Part shown: piece by piece, positions 1 to 6,032 of the stretch
How the letters are laid out: each line of letters starts with the position of its first letter
How positions within the stretch are numbered: the first letter of the stretch is position 1
Source of the DNA: Actinomycetota bacterium
GTDB taxonomy: Bacteria > Actinomycetota > Actinomycetes > Nanopelagicales > Nanopelagicaceae
Assembly: GCA_009705025.1 (NCBI GenBank)
Contig: WLDA01000062.1
Location: 1-6,032, forward strand
DNA length: 6,032 bases
Direction of reading: 5' to 3'
Program-made: the position numbers and the translations under genes
Notes under the pieces: model-generated
The model's database searches: none
Told to the model about the DNA's origin: nothing
What the model saw: only the letters and a program-made list of their open reading frames with translations

Positions 1-1
1 A

Positions 2-358
2 TACCTTTTCAATCGTAAAGGTGTCATCATCGTTTCAAAAAATGGTGGAATCACAGAAGACAAAGTTCTTGAAGCTGTTCTTGAAGCAGGAGCAGAAGAA
101 GTCAACGATATGGGCGAAGCGTTCGAAGTTGTGTGCGAGGCCAGCGACATAGTTGCTGTACGAACTGCACTTCAAAGCGCTGGAATTGATTACGAATCCG
201 CGGACTCTTCCTTCTTGCCATCACTGTCTATTCCACTCGATGCCGATGGCGCATCAAAAGTATTCGCGCTCATCGATGCAATTGAAGAACTCGATGATGT
301 GCAAAATGTTTATAGCAATTTCGATGTATCTGATGAGGTAATGGCGAGTTTGGGATGA
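2..358 (+). CDS. yebC: YebC/TACO1-family protein, C-terminal part (5' truncated by window edge)
   Basis: The reading frame is open from base 2 and gives the last 118 codons of a protein that is normally about 250 residues, so roughly the first half lies outside the window. The fragment opens with Tyr-Leu-Phe-Asn-Arg-Lys-Gly, a family hallmark, and continues with the Thr-Glu-Asp, Ala-Gly-Ala-Glu-Glu and Gly-Ile-Asp-Tyr-Glu segments. It ends with Asp-Asp-Val-Gln-Asn-Val-Tyr (about fragment residues 98-104), the conserved C-terminal signature. The ATG at 110 is internal and not the real start. The family was long annotated as a transcriptional regulator; more recent work on YebC/TACO1 proteins supports a ribosome-associated role in relieving stalls, for example at proline runs. 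It acts in the cytoplasm. Its stop overlaps the ruvC start by 4 bp (ATGA), so ruvC is probably translationally coupled to it. yebC next to ruvCAB is a common bacterial arrangement. Confidence 0.95.
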   Translation, partial: YLFNRKGVIIVSKNGGITEDKVLEAVLEAGAEEVNDMGEAFEVVCEASDIVAVRTALQSAGIDYESADSSFLPSLSIPLDADGASKVFALIDAIEELDDVQNVYSNFDVSDEVMASLG

Positions 359-894
359 AGGTTTTGGGAGTTGACCCAGGGCTCACTCGTTGCGGTATTG
401 GAATTGTCGAGGGATCTACTGGCACACAACTCTCACTCGTTGGCGTTGGAGTAATAAAGACACCAACTGATATTCCACTAGAGATGCGTTTACTTGATTT
501 GGATAGACAGTTAGGTGAATGGATCAATCTATATTCACCTGATGTTATTGCTGTCGAACGAGTATTTTCACAACACAACGTAAGTACAGTTATGGGAACA
601 GGACAGGCAGCAGGTGTGGCACTTCTTCTGGCAGCAAAAGCTGGGATACCAGTTGTAATGCATACACCAAGTGAAGTCAAAGCTGCTGTTACTGGTTCTG
701 GACGTGCTAACAAGAAACAAGTTGCAGATATGGTTGTACACATCTTGAAATTAGAAAGTGCACCAAAACCTGTTGACAGTACTGATGCACTTGCTCTTGC
801 TATTTGTAACATTTGGCGAGGAAGTGCAACTTCAAAGATTGCAACAGCCCTAGCCGCCGAAAAATCTCGCTTGCGTAAGTTGCGTGCCAGATGA
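355..894 (+). CDS. ruvC: Crossover junction endodeoxyribonuclease RuvC
   Basis: This is the Holliday-junction resolvase, which acts as a dimer and makes paired symmetric nicks during late recombinational repair, together with RuvAB. The protein has 179 residues; E. coli RuvC has 173. The RNase H-like fold is recognisable from its four acidic metal-binding residues: Asp7 in the N-terminal Gly-Val-Asp-Pro-Gly, Glu68 in Ala-Val-Glu-Arg-Val-Phe, and Asp141 and Asp144 in Asp-Ser-Thr-Asp-Ala-Leu-Ala. Phe71 sits where the junction-stacking phenylalanine (Phe69) is in E. coli. The Gly-Thr-Gly-Gln-Ala-Ala-Gly helix (81-87) and a basic C-terminal tail are also present, so it should be active. The start is secure: an in-frame TGA lies at 334-336 with no start codon between it and ATG 355. 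A GAGGT at 335-339 is too distant to be a good ribosome binding site, so coupling to yebC through the ATGA overlap is likely. It overlaps ruvA by 4 bp in the same way. Confidence 0.98.
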   Translation: MKVLGVDPGLTRCGIGIVEGSTGTQLSLVGVGVIKTPTDIPLEMRLLDLDRQLGEWINLYSPDVIAVERVFSQHNVSTVMGTGQAAGVALLLAAKAGIPVVMHTPSEVKAAVTGSGRANKKQVADMVVHILKLESAPKPVDSTDALALAICNIWRGSATSKIATALAAEKSRLRKLRAR

Positions 895-1493
895 TCTCGT
901 TACTCAATGGAACGCTGCGCGTAATAAATAGCGATCGCGTGATTATCGAAGTCCAAGGCGTTGGGTATTGCGTTCTAGTAACACATGCAACAAGTGCTTC
1001 ACTCACCTTAGGGGCATCAGCAATTCTGCATACATCCTTAGTTGTGCGTGAAGACTCATTGACTCTCTTCGGTTTTCTTGATGAAGAGAGCAAAAATACA
1101 TTCGAGCTTTTGCAGACGGTATCTGGCGTAGGCCCCAAGGTTGCGTTGTCTATTTTAGGTGCGCTCTCAATTGAAGATTTAGCGCGCGCTATTGCGCAGG
1201 AAAATGTTAGTGCAATCGAAAAAGTGCCAGGTATTGGTAAAAAAGGTGCGCAGCGCATGATTCTCGAACTCAAAGGAAAAATGACACGAGTGGGCGGTAC
1301 GACCTCCCATGTAAGCCATCAACCTCCATGGCGCGAGCAACTTACAAGCGCCCTTGTCTCTCTGGGCTTTACTCCAAAAGATTCTGATCATGCAATTAGT
1401 GCTCTAGTTTCTCGCCTGCAAGGAGATGGAATAGATCCAGCAACAATTGCACTCGGTGACCTACTCAAGGATGCGCTAGCTAATGGAAAATAA
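891..1493 (+). CDS. ruvA: Holliday junction branch migration protein RuvA
   Basis: RuvA forms a tetramer that holds the four-way junction flat and loads two RuvB motor rings; it acts in recombinational repair in the cytoplasm. The 200 residues match the family length (E. coli 203). Domain I (about 1-64) is the OB fold, with Gly-Val-Gly-Tyr at 23-26 and the acidic pin Glu54-Asp55 that repels the DNA backbone at the crossover. Domain II holds two helix-hairpin-helix motifs, around Val-Ser-Gly-Val-Gly-Pro-Lys (78-84) and Val-Pro-Gly-Ile-Gly-Lys-Lys (112-118). A flexible linker rich in Gly, Thr, Ser and His (about 132-146) leads to domain III (147-200), which contacts RuvB. An in-frame TAA at 876-878 with no start codon before ATG 891 fixes the start. 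No Shine-Dalgarno is evident, so translation probably follows from ruvC. The 3' end overlaps ruvB by 11 bp in a different frame. Confidence 0.98.
   Translation: MISLLNGTLRVINSDRVIIEVQGVGYCVLVTHATSASLTLGASAILHTSLVVREDSLTLFGFLDEESKNTFELLQTVSGVGPKVALSILGALSIEDLARAIAQENVSAIEKVPGIGKKGAQRMILELKGKMTRVGGTTSHVSHQPPWREQLTSALVSLGFTPKDSDHAISALVSRLQGDGIDPATIALGDLLKDALANGK
1467..1471 (+). promoter_or_regulatory. Probable ribosome binding site of ruvB
   Basis: An AAGGA inside the end of ruvA lies 11 nt before the ruvB ATG. It fits a slightly distant Shine-Dalgarno and supports the start chosen for ruvB inside the ruvA reading frame. Confidence 0.5.
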
Positions 1494-2529
1494 TGAAGAG
1501 CGTTTAGTCGCCGCGCAATCTTTAGGAGAAGAATCCATTCTAGAAAATGCATTGCGCCCTAAGAATCTAAAAGAGTTTATTGGTCAAGAACGCGTACGCG
1601 AACAAATCGATGTTCTTTTATCTGCTGCTCGCCAACGAGGTGCAAGCGCCGATCATATTTTATTGTCGGGTCCTCCAGGGTTAGGTAAAACAACTCTGGC
1701 GCTGATTCTTGCAAGTGAGATGGATACACCTATTCGAATTACCAGCGGCCCTGCAATTACTCATGCAGGAGATTTAGCAGCAATTCTCTCCTCATTAGTT
1801 GAAGGCGAGATTCTTTTCCTCGACGAGATTCATCGCCTACCAAGGCCCGCGGAAGAACTTCTCTATTTAGCAATGGAAGATTTTCGAGTTGATGTTGTCG
1901 TCGGCAAAGGACCTGGCGCGACCGCGATTCCTTTACAACTGCCGCATTTCACATTAGTTGGAGCCACAACGCGTGCAGGCTTATTGCCAAGTCCACTGCG
2001 CGATCGTTTCGGTTTCACAGCACATCTTGATTTTTATCAAGAAAGTGAATTAGAGAGAGTATTAGTACGTAGCGCAAAACTTTTGGGTGTCACGATTGAT
2101 GCAAAAGCTGTGAGTGAGATTGCTCGACGCTCTCGTGGAACACCCCGGATCGCAAATAGATTATTGCGTCGTGTTCGAGATTACGCACAAGTGCAAGGAA
2201 GTTCCTCAATTACTATCGCTGATGCGAGGCAGGCTCTCGAAATTTATGAAGTAGATGAAATTGGTTTAGATCGCCTTGATCGTGCAGTTCTTATTGCTCT
2301 CATCGAGCGATTCAATGGGGGACCAGTAGGACTATCAACTCTGGCTATAGCCGTTGGCGAAGAGGTTGAGACTGTGGAATCAGTCGCTGAGCCATTCTTA
2401 GTTCGCAACGGTTTTATGGCTAGAACTCCTAGAGGACGAATTGCAACAGCATTGGGCTGGAGCCATATAGGACGAACACCACCCGCTGGAATTGCGACCC
2501 TTTTCGACACACCTGCACCTGATGCCTAG
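1483..2529 (+). CDS. ruvB: Holliday junction branch migration ATPase RuvB
   Basis: RuvB is the AAA+ hexameric motor that pulls DNA through the RuvA-bound junction, powered by ATP. The protein has 348 residues, close to other actinobacterial RuvB and slightly longer than E. coli (336). Visible motifs in order: the N-terminal Leu-Arg-Pro-Lys (24-27) and Phe-Ile-Gly-Gln (32-35) box, Walker A Gly-Pro-Pro-Gly-Leu-Gly-Lys-Thr (63-70), Walker B Phe-Leu-Asp-Glu (112-115), sensor 1 Gly-Ala-Thr-Thr-Arg (160-164), the arginine finger Arg173 in Pro-Leu-Arg-Asp-Arg-Phe-Gly, and sensor 2 in Gly-Thr-Pro-Arg-Ile-Ala-Asn (219-225). A C-terminal winged-helix domain follows, with Arg-Thr-Pro-Arg-Gly-Arg at 314-319. 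All key residues are intact. An in-frame TAG at 1477-1479 makes ATG 1483 the only possible start, and an AAGGA at 1467-1471 lies 11 nt upstream. The gene completes a ruvCAB set and is followed 11 bp later by secD, where yajC would usually be. Confidence 0.98.
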   Translation: MENNEERLVAAQSLGEESILENALRPKNLKEFIGQERVREQIDVLLSAARQRGASADHILLSGPPGLGKTTLALILASEMDTPIRITSGPAITHAGDLAAILSSLVEGEILFLDEIHRLPRPAEELLYLAMEDFRVDVVVGKGPGATAIPLQLPHFTLVGATTRAGLLPSPLRDRFGFTAHLDFYQESELERVLVRSAKLLGVTIDAKAVSEIARRSRGTPRIANRLLRRVRDYAQVQGSSSITIADARQALEIYEVDEIGLDRLDRAVLIALIERFNGGPVGLSTLAIAVGEEVETVESVAEPFLVRNGFMARTPRGRIATALGWSHIGRTPPAGIATLFDTPAPDA

Positions 2530-2540
2530 ACTCTGCTCCT

Positions 2541-4061
2541 ATGTCTACAACTATTAAACCCGTCAAGACGACTGCCCGCCCAGGACGCACTCTGGCAATT
2601 CTGGCTCTCGTCCTCTTCGCATTACTCGGTGCCGTCTTTATTCAAGGGGCAACTGCAGTGCGTTTAGGACTAGACCTTCGCGGTGGAACGAGCGTGACTC
2701 TTCAACCACGTATTGCACCAGGTGAAGATGGAAAAGTTACTAACGAAGCGATTGATCAAGCAGTTTCAATTATTCGCCAGCGCGTGAACTCCCTCGGCGT
2801 CGCAGAGAGTGAAGTAACTGCGCAGGGAAGCGGAGTCAATCGCCAGATTGTTATCTCTGTTCCAGGTGATACCGGACGTCGCGTTGTTGAATTAGTTGGA
2901 CAGACAGCAGAACTTCGTTTTAGACAAGTACTTGCTGAAACTTCTGGTGCTCCGAATCTGTCGGATACTGCAACTGCTGCAACACCTGTTGCCGGTATTG
3001 CTCCAGATGTAAATGCACGTTTTGCAAAATTGGATTGTACAAATCCAGCGAACCTCAAAGGCACCGGAAGTGATGCCGCAACTGAGGCGATTGTTTCTTG
3101 TAGTCGCTCAGGTGGAACAAAATATATTCTTGCTCCAGCCGAAGTACTAGGACGTCAAGTTTCTAAAGCATCTGCAGGTATTGATACTCAAGGTGGAAGC
3201 GTTTGGTATGTATCACTTACTTTCAATGGTGAAGGAACTAAGGCATTTGGTGCACTAACTACTCGCGTTACATCCCTTGCAACTCCTTTGAATCAAGTTG
3301 CAATCGTCCTTGATGGATTAGTTGTTTCTGCACCACGCATCAACGAACCAATTCCTTCAGGAAATGCACAGATCACAGGTAGCTTCACGCAAACAGAGGC
3401 AACGGATCTTGCAAATGTATTGAAATATGGCGCACTACCACTGGCATTTGATCGCGGTGAAGTACAACAGATTTCACCAACACTTGGCTCCGATCAGTTA
3501 CATGCAGGTTTATTAGCTGGTGCACTCGGACTTCTCCTAGTGCTTATCTATTCTCTTCTCTATTACAGGGGCCTTGGGTTAGTAACAGTTGGTTCATTAT
3601 TTGTTGCTGGCGGTCTGGTGTACTTACTTATTCTCCTTCTAGGTAAGTGGGTTGGATTTACCCTTACATTGGCAGGTATAGCGGGTCTCATCGTCTCTAT
3701 TGGTATTACTGCGGACTCATTTATTGTTTACTTCGAACGTATTCGAGATGAAGTACGTGAAGGCCGTTCATTACGCTCTGCAGTTGAAACTGGCTGGCAA
3801 CGCGCCCGTCGCACAATTATTGTTGCAGACTTTGTTTCCATCATCGCAGCCGTATTGCTCTATTTCTTCGCAGTCGGTGGCGTTCGAGGATTCGCGTTCA
3901 CGCTAGGCCTTACTACTTTGGTTGACCTCGTAGTTGTCTTTACATTTACGAAGCCAATTACAAGCGTGATTTCTAAACTGAATTTCTATAGCTCAGGTCA
4001 TCCGCTCTCAGGTTTCTCAACAAAGAGCCTCGGAACAATATCTTTACCAAAGGAGGCATAA
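2541..4061 (+). CDS. secD: Protein translocase subunit SecD
   Basis: SecD pairs with SecF in the cytoplasmic membrane and uses proton flow to help pull or release proteins that SecA pushes through SecYEG. The 506 residues are shorter than E. coli SecD (615) or, as I recall, the mycobacterial protein (about 570). A first membrane helix (about 17-36) is followed by Leu-Gly-Leu-Asp-Leu-Arg-Gly-Gly-Thr (42-50), the SecD signature, then a large extracytoplasmic P1 region to about residue 320. Five more helices follow, near 321-341, 346-367, 373-398, 425-444 and 448-471. Helix 4 carries the conserved aspartate Asp392 in Gly-Ile-Thr-Ala-Asp-Ser, followed by Phe-Glu-Arg-Ile-Arg. Cys166 and Cys187 in the P1 region could form a disulfide. 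The in-frame TGA at 2520-2522 leaves ATG 2541 as the first start, yet the bases before it (2531-2540) are pyrimidine-rich with no Shine-Dalgarno. The last codons contain the secF ribosome binding site. Confidence 0.97.
   Translation: MSTTIKPVKTTARPGRTLAILALVLFALLGAVFIQGATAVRLGLDLRGGTSVTLQPRIAPGEDGKVTNEAIDQAVSIIRQRVNSLGVAESEVTAQGSGVNRQIVISVPGDTGRRVVELVGQTAELRFRQVLAETSGAPNLSDTATAATPVAGIAPDVNARFAKLDCTNPANLKGTGSDAATEAIVSCSRSGGTKYILAPAEVLGRQVSKASAGIDTQGGSVWYVSLTFNGEGTKAFGALTTRVTSLATPLNQVAIVLDGLVVSAPRINEPIPSGNAQITGSFTQTEATDLANVLKYGALPLAFDRGEVQQISPTLGSDQLHAGLLAGALGLLLVLIYSLLYYRGLGLVTVGSLFVAGGLVYLLILLLGKWVGFTLTLAGIAGLIVSIGITADSFIVYFERIRDEVREGRSLRSAVETGWQRARRTIIVADFVSIIAAVLLYFFAVGGVRGFAFTLGLTTLVDLVVVFTFTKPITSVISKLNFYSSGHPLSGFSTKSLGTISLPKEA
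4051..4056 (+). promoter_or_regulatory. Ribosome binding site of secF (perfect AGGAGG)
   Basis: A full AGGAGG, fully complementary to the usual 16S rRNA 3' end, lies in the last codons of secD with a 7 nt spacer to the secF ATG at 4064. It fixes the secF start and is the only strong Shine-Dalgarno seen before a gene in this window. Confidence 0.9.
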
Positions 4062-4063
4062 CG

Positions 4064-5137
4064 ATGTCATCACTCTCAGGCATTGGTGGACGTCTATATC
4101 GCGGTGAAACTTCAATTGATTTCATTGGAAAGCGTCGTCGTTGGTATGCAATCTCTGGTCTACTCATTCTTGCTTCAGTAGGCGCACTTGCGATTCAGGG
4201 CTTACATCTTGGTATTGAATTCAAAGGCGGTTCTTCTTATATCGTCACAAAACCAGGTGTGACTATTGAAGCTGCGCGCGCCGCAGTTGAATCAACTGGC
4301 ATTCCAGGTGAGACGATCATTCAGAAAATTGGTACCGAGAAAGTACGCGTTCAAACCGCAGCACTTACTAGTGAACAATCAAATCAAATCCAAGATGCTT
4401 TAGCTAGCAAATTGGGCGTAACCATTGATTCGATTGATACTCAAATAGTTGGACCTTCATGGGGCAAAGAAATTACTCGTAAGGCGCTCTATGGCCTCAT
4501 TGGATTTGTGATTGTTGTGATGCTCTATCTCGCAATGGCATTCGAACCTAAGATGGCAATTGCCGCAATTATTGCCGTGGTTCACGACGTGTTCATCACT
4601 GTTGGAATTTACGCACTCGTTGGATTCGATGTAACACCTGCAACGGTGATCGGATTCCTCACCATCCTTGGGTATTCGCTCTATGACACCGTCGTAGTCT
4701 TCGACAAAGTTCGAGAAAACACACGCACAATCACTTCAACTTCTAAGAGCACATACTCACAAGCAGCAAACCTTGCAGTCAACCAAACACTTGTGCGCTC
4801 ATTCAATACTTCGTTGATTGCATTGCTTCCAGTAGGTTCCATTCTCTTTGTAGGCGCAGGTCTTCTCGGCGCTGGAACACTCAAAGATCTATCTCTTGCA
4901 CTCTTTATCGGACTTGCAACAGGTACCTACTCTTCGATATTTATTGCAACTCCGATCTTGGCTGTTTTGCGTGAACGTGAACCTGCGATGCAAGCACTTG
5001 CAAAGCGTGTCAATGCTCGTGGGGGAGCAGTTCCAAATGCTGATGGTTCAGTTGCGGCAATGAGCCCAATGGGTTCAACAGTTGTGAAAGAGCGACGTGG
5101 ACCGCGTAATCAACCTAAGCGAAAAGGTCGCAAGTAG
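4064..5137 (+). CDS. secF: Protein translocase subunit SecF
   Basis: SecF is the partner of SecD in the proton-driven SecDF complex that assists late steps of Sec export. The 357 residues lie between E. coli (323) and mycobacterial SecF (about 440). The protein opens with a short cytoplasmic stretch containing Ile-Asp-Phe-Ile-Gly-Lys (18-23), typical of SecF, then helix 1 (about 27-46) and the Gly-Ile-Glu-Phe-Lys-Gly-Gly signature (50-56). A small extracytoplasmic domain runs to about 135, and five helices lie near 141-160, 165-186, 191-212, 250-271 and 275-300. Conserved charged residues are Asp175 (Val-His-Asp), Asp208 in Gly-Tyr-Ser-Leu-Tyr-Asp and Arg245 in Arg-Ser-Phe-Asn-Thr-Ser, matching positions implicated in proton transport. 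The cytoplasmic tail (about 301-357) is low in complexity and ends in a strongly basic run. It starts 2 bp after secD with a perfect ribosome binding site, consistent with balanced expression of the pair. Confidence 0.97.
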   Translation: MSSLSGIGGRLYRGETSIDFIGKRRRWYAISGLLILASVGALAIQGLHLGIEFKGGSSYIVTKPGVTIEAARAAVESTGIPGETIIQKIGTEKVRVQTAALTSEQSNQIQDALASKLGVTIDSIDTQIVGPSWGKEITRKALYGLIGFVIVVMLYLAMAFEPKMAIAAIIAVVHDVFITVGIYALVGFDVTPATVIGFLTILGYSLYDTVVVFDKVRENTRTITSTSKSTYSQAANLAVNQTLVRSFNTSLIALLPVGSILFVGAGLLGAGTLKDLSLALFIGLATGTYSSIFIATPILAVLREREPAMQALAKRVNARGGAVPNADGSVAAMSPMGSTVVKERRGPRNQPKRKGRK

Positions 5138-5150
5138 GGACGTGTACTAA

Positions 5151-6032
5151 ATGGATACTTTGATTGCACCGATTCTTAGTGCACTCAAAGAAAACCATGC
5201 AAATACTCCACTAGAAAATGTGGAGCGCGCCTTTCTTATTGCTGAAAAAGCGCACGAAGGACAATTGCGCAAATCCGGTGATCGATACATTACGCATCCT
5301 GTTGCTGTCGCTGAAATACTCGCAGAACTTGGTCTAAATCCACCAACAATTATTGCTGCTCTTCTTCATGACACGGTGGAAGATACGCCCTATTCATTAG
5401 AGCAACTACGAAGCGATTTTGGCGATGAAATTGCCTCCTTAGTAGATGGTGTTACAAAGTTAGACAAACTGACATATGGTCCTACCGCTGAAGCTGAGAC
5501 AGTGCGCAAAATGGTTGTCGCTATGTCGCGAGATATTCGTGTTCTCGTTATTAAACTCGCTGATCGTCTACATAACGCGCGAACATGGAAATACGTGTCT
5601 GCCGAAAGCGCGACTCGCAAAGCACGAGAAACACTAGATATTTACGCACCCCTTGCACACCGACTTGGTATGAATGCAATCAAGTGGGAATTAGAGGATC
5701 TCTCATTTGAAGTTCTAGAACCAAAAAAGTTTGAAGAGATTGCTCGCCTTGTTGCTGAGCGCTCACCCGCACGTCAAGCTTTGAGCGAGGATGTAATCGC
5801 TGCAGTCCGAGAAGACCTGCTGCGAGATGGCATTGAAGCAACAGTTACAGGTCGACAGAAACACTTCTTTAGTGTGTATCAAAAGATGGTCGTTCGTGGC
5901 CGCGATTTCAATGATATTTATGACCTTGTTGGAATCCGCGTCTTAGTTGAGGATGTTCGCGATTGCTATGCCGTACTTGGTTCGATCCACGCGCGGTGGA
6001 GCCCAGTTCCTGGACGGTTCAAAGACTATATA
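5151..6032 (+). CDS. rel: Bifunctional (p)ppGpp synthetase/hydrolase, long RelA/SpoT homologue (3' truncated by window edge)
   Basis: This enzyme makes (p)ppGpp from GTP or GDP and ATP, and degrades it, to control the stringent response. The window holds the first 294 codons of a protein normally about 730-790 residues. The HD hydrolase domain (about 25-180) shows its metal site: His49 in Thr-His-Pro, His73-Asp74 and Glu77-Asp78 in His-Asp-Thr-Val-Glu-Asp, and Asp138 with Asn142 in Ala-Asp-Arg-Leu-His-Asn. The synthetase domain begins near 232 with Gly-Arg-Gln-Lys-His (234-238), then Asp258 in Ile-Tyr-Asp-Leu-Val-Gly. Arg289-Phe-Lys-Asp292 is the RXKD motif of bifunctional enzymes rather than the EXDD of synthetase-only RelA. 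The remainder of the synthetase domain and the expected TGS and ACT regulatory domains lie outside. A TAA at 5148-5150 directly before ATG 5151 proves no upstream extension is possible. A weak AGGGA at 5136-5140 may serve as ribosome binding site. The gap to secF is 13 bp; apt, usual here, is missing. Confidence 0.97.
   Translation, partial: MDTLIAPILSALKENHANTPLENVERAFLIAEKAHEGQLRKSGDRYITHPVAVAEILAELGLNPPTIIAALLHDTVEDTPYSLEQLRSDFGDEIASLVDGVTKLDKLTYGPTAEAETVRKMVVAMSRDIRVLVIKLADRLHNARTWKYVSAESATRKARETLDIYAPLAHRLGMNAIKWELEDLSFEVLEPKKFEEIARLVAERSPARQALSEDVIAAVREDLLRDGIEATVTGRQKHFFSVYQKMVVRGRDFNDIYDLVGIRVLVEDVRDCYAVLGSIHARWSPVPGRFKDYI

Noticed and set aside
110..358. ATG at 110 as the start of a small separate gene
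   Set aside because: The frame is open upstream to the window edge and encodes YebC sequence there, including Tyr-Leu-Phe-Asn-Arg-Lys-Gly, so this ATG is an internal methionine.
270..812. A 180-codon open frame on the minus strand across the end of yebC and most of ruvC
   Set aside because: It is the antisense shadow of ruvC, whose catalytic residues and family length are intact. The minus-strand translation resembles no family I know and has no ribosome binding context that stands out.
800..1273. A 157-codon minus-strand open frame opposite ruvC and ruvA
   Set aside because: It lies antisense to clearly conserved RuvA domains and has low-complexity Ser/Thr-rich composition typical of a reverse-frame artefact.
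2441..2471. Possible secD promoter inside the ruvB end: TTGCAA (2441-2446) and TATAGG (2466-2471)
   Set aside because: The spacing of 19 nt is long and both boxes are imperfect. Such matches occur by chance at this base composition, so I do not call it, although a secD promoter here would make sense given the missing Shine-Dalgarno.
2756..3064. A 102-codon minus-strand open frame opposite the secD P1 region
   Set aside because: It is entirely inside secD, with no recognisable motif or start signal.
5390..5620. A 76-codon minus-strand open frame opposite the Rel hydrolase domain
   Set aside because: The plus strand encodes the invariant HD-domain motifs here, so the opposite frame is a by-product.
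1..6032. A novel defence, mobile or regulatory system
   Set aside because: Every base except about 26 in three short gaps (and base 1) is inside a conserved housekeeping gene. No repeat array, inverted repeat, terminator-like hairpin or foreign-looking segment was found on reading both strands.

Overview
The window carries seven genes on the + strand with almost no space between them: the 3' end of yebC, complete ruvC, ruvA, ruvB, secD and secF, and the 5' part of a long RelA/SpoT homologue (rel). The gene order, and sequence details such as the Ile-Thr-Ala-Asp-Ser form of the SecD membrane motif and the close fit of the YebC and Rel fragments to remembered mycobacterial sequences, point to an actinobacterium. 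Base composition is moderate (by eye roughly mid-40s % GC, not computed), far below typical Streptomyces or Mycobacterium. With the minimal spacing this suggests a streamlined aquatic actinobacterium, for example the freshwater acI / Nanopelagicales group. That placement is inference.

Layout. Positions 2-358 are the C-terminal 118 codons of the YebC/TACO1 translation factor. 355-894, 891-1493 and 1483-2529 are ruvC, ruvA and ruvB, joined by overlaps of 4, 4 and 11 bp; together they encode the Holliday-junction branch migration and resolution machine. After 11 bp, 2541-4061 and 4064-5137 are secD and secF, the membrane-embedded, proton-driven accessory subunits of the Sec translocon. After 13 bp, rel starts at 5151 and leaves the window after 294 codons, having shown a complete (p)ppGpp hydrolase domain and the start of the synthetase domain.

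The region reads as one operon-like block. No convincing promoter, terminator, RNA gene, repeat, mobile element or CRISPR is visible, and no non-coding stretch exceeds 13 bp. Starts for ruvC, ruvA, ruvB, secD and rel are each pinned by an in-frame stop a few codons upstream, so they are unusually secure.

I see no new biological system here. The points worth noting are what is missing from the usual actinobacterial order (yajC between ruvB and secD, apt between secF and rel), a Rel without the N-terminal extension seen in mycobacterial Rel, and the contrast between a perfect Shine-Dalgarno before secF and none before secD.
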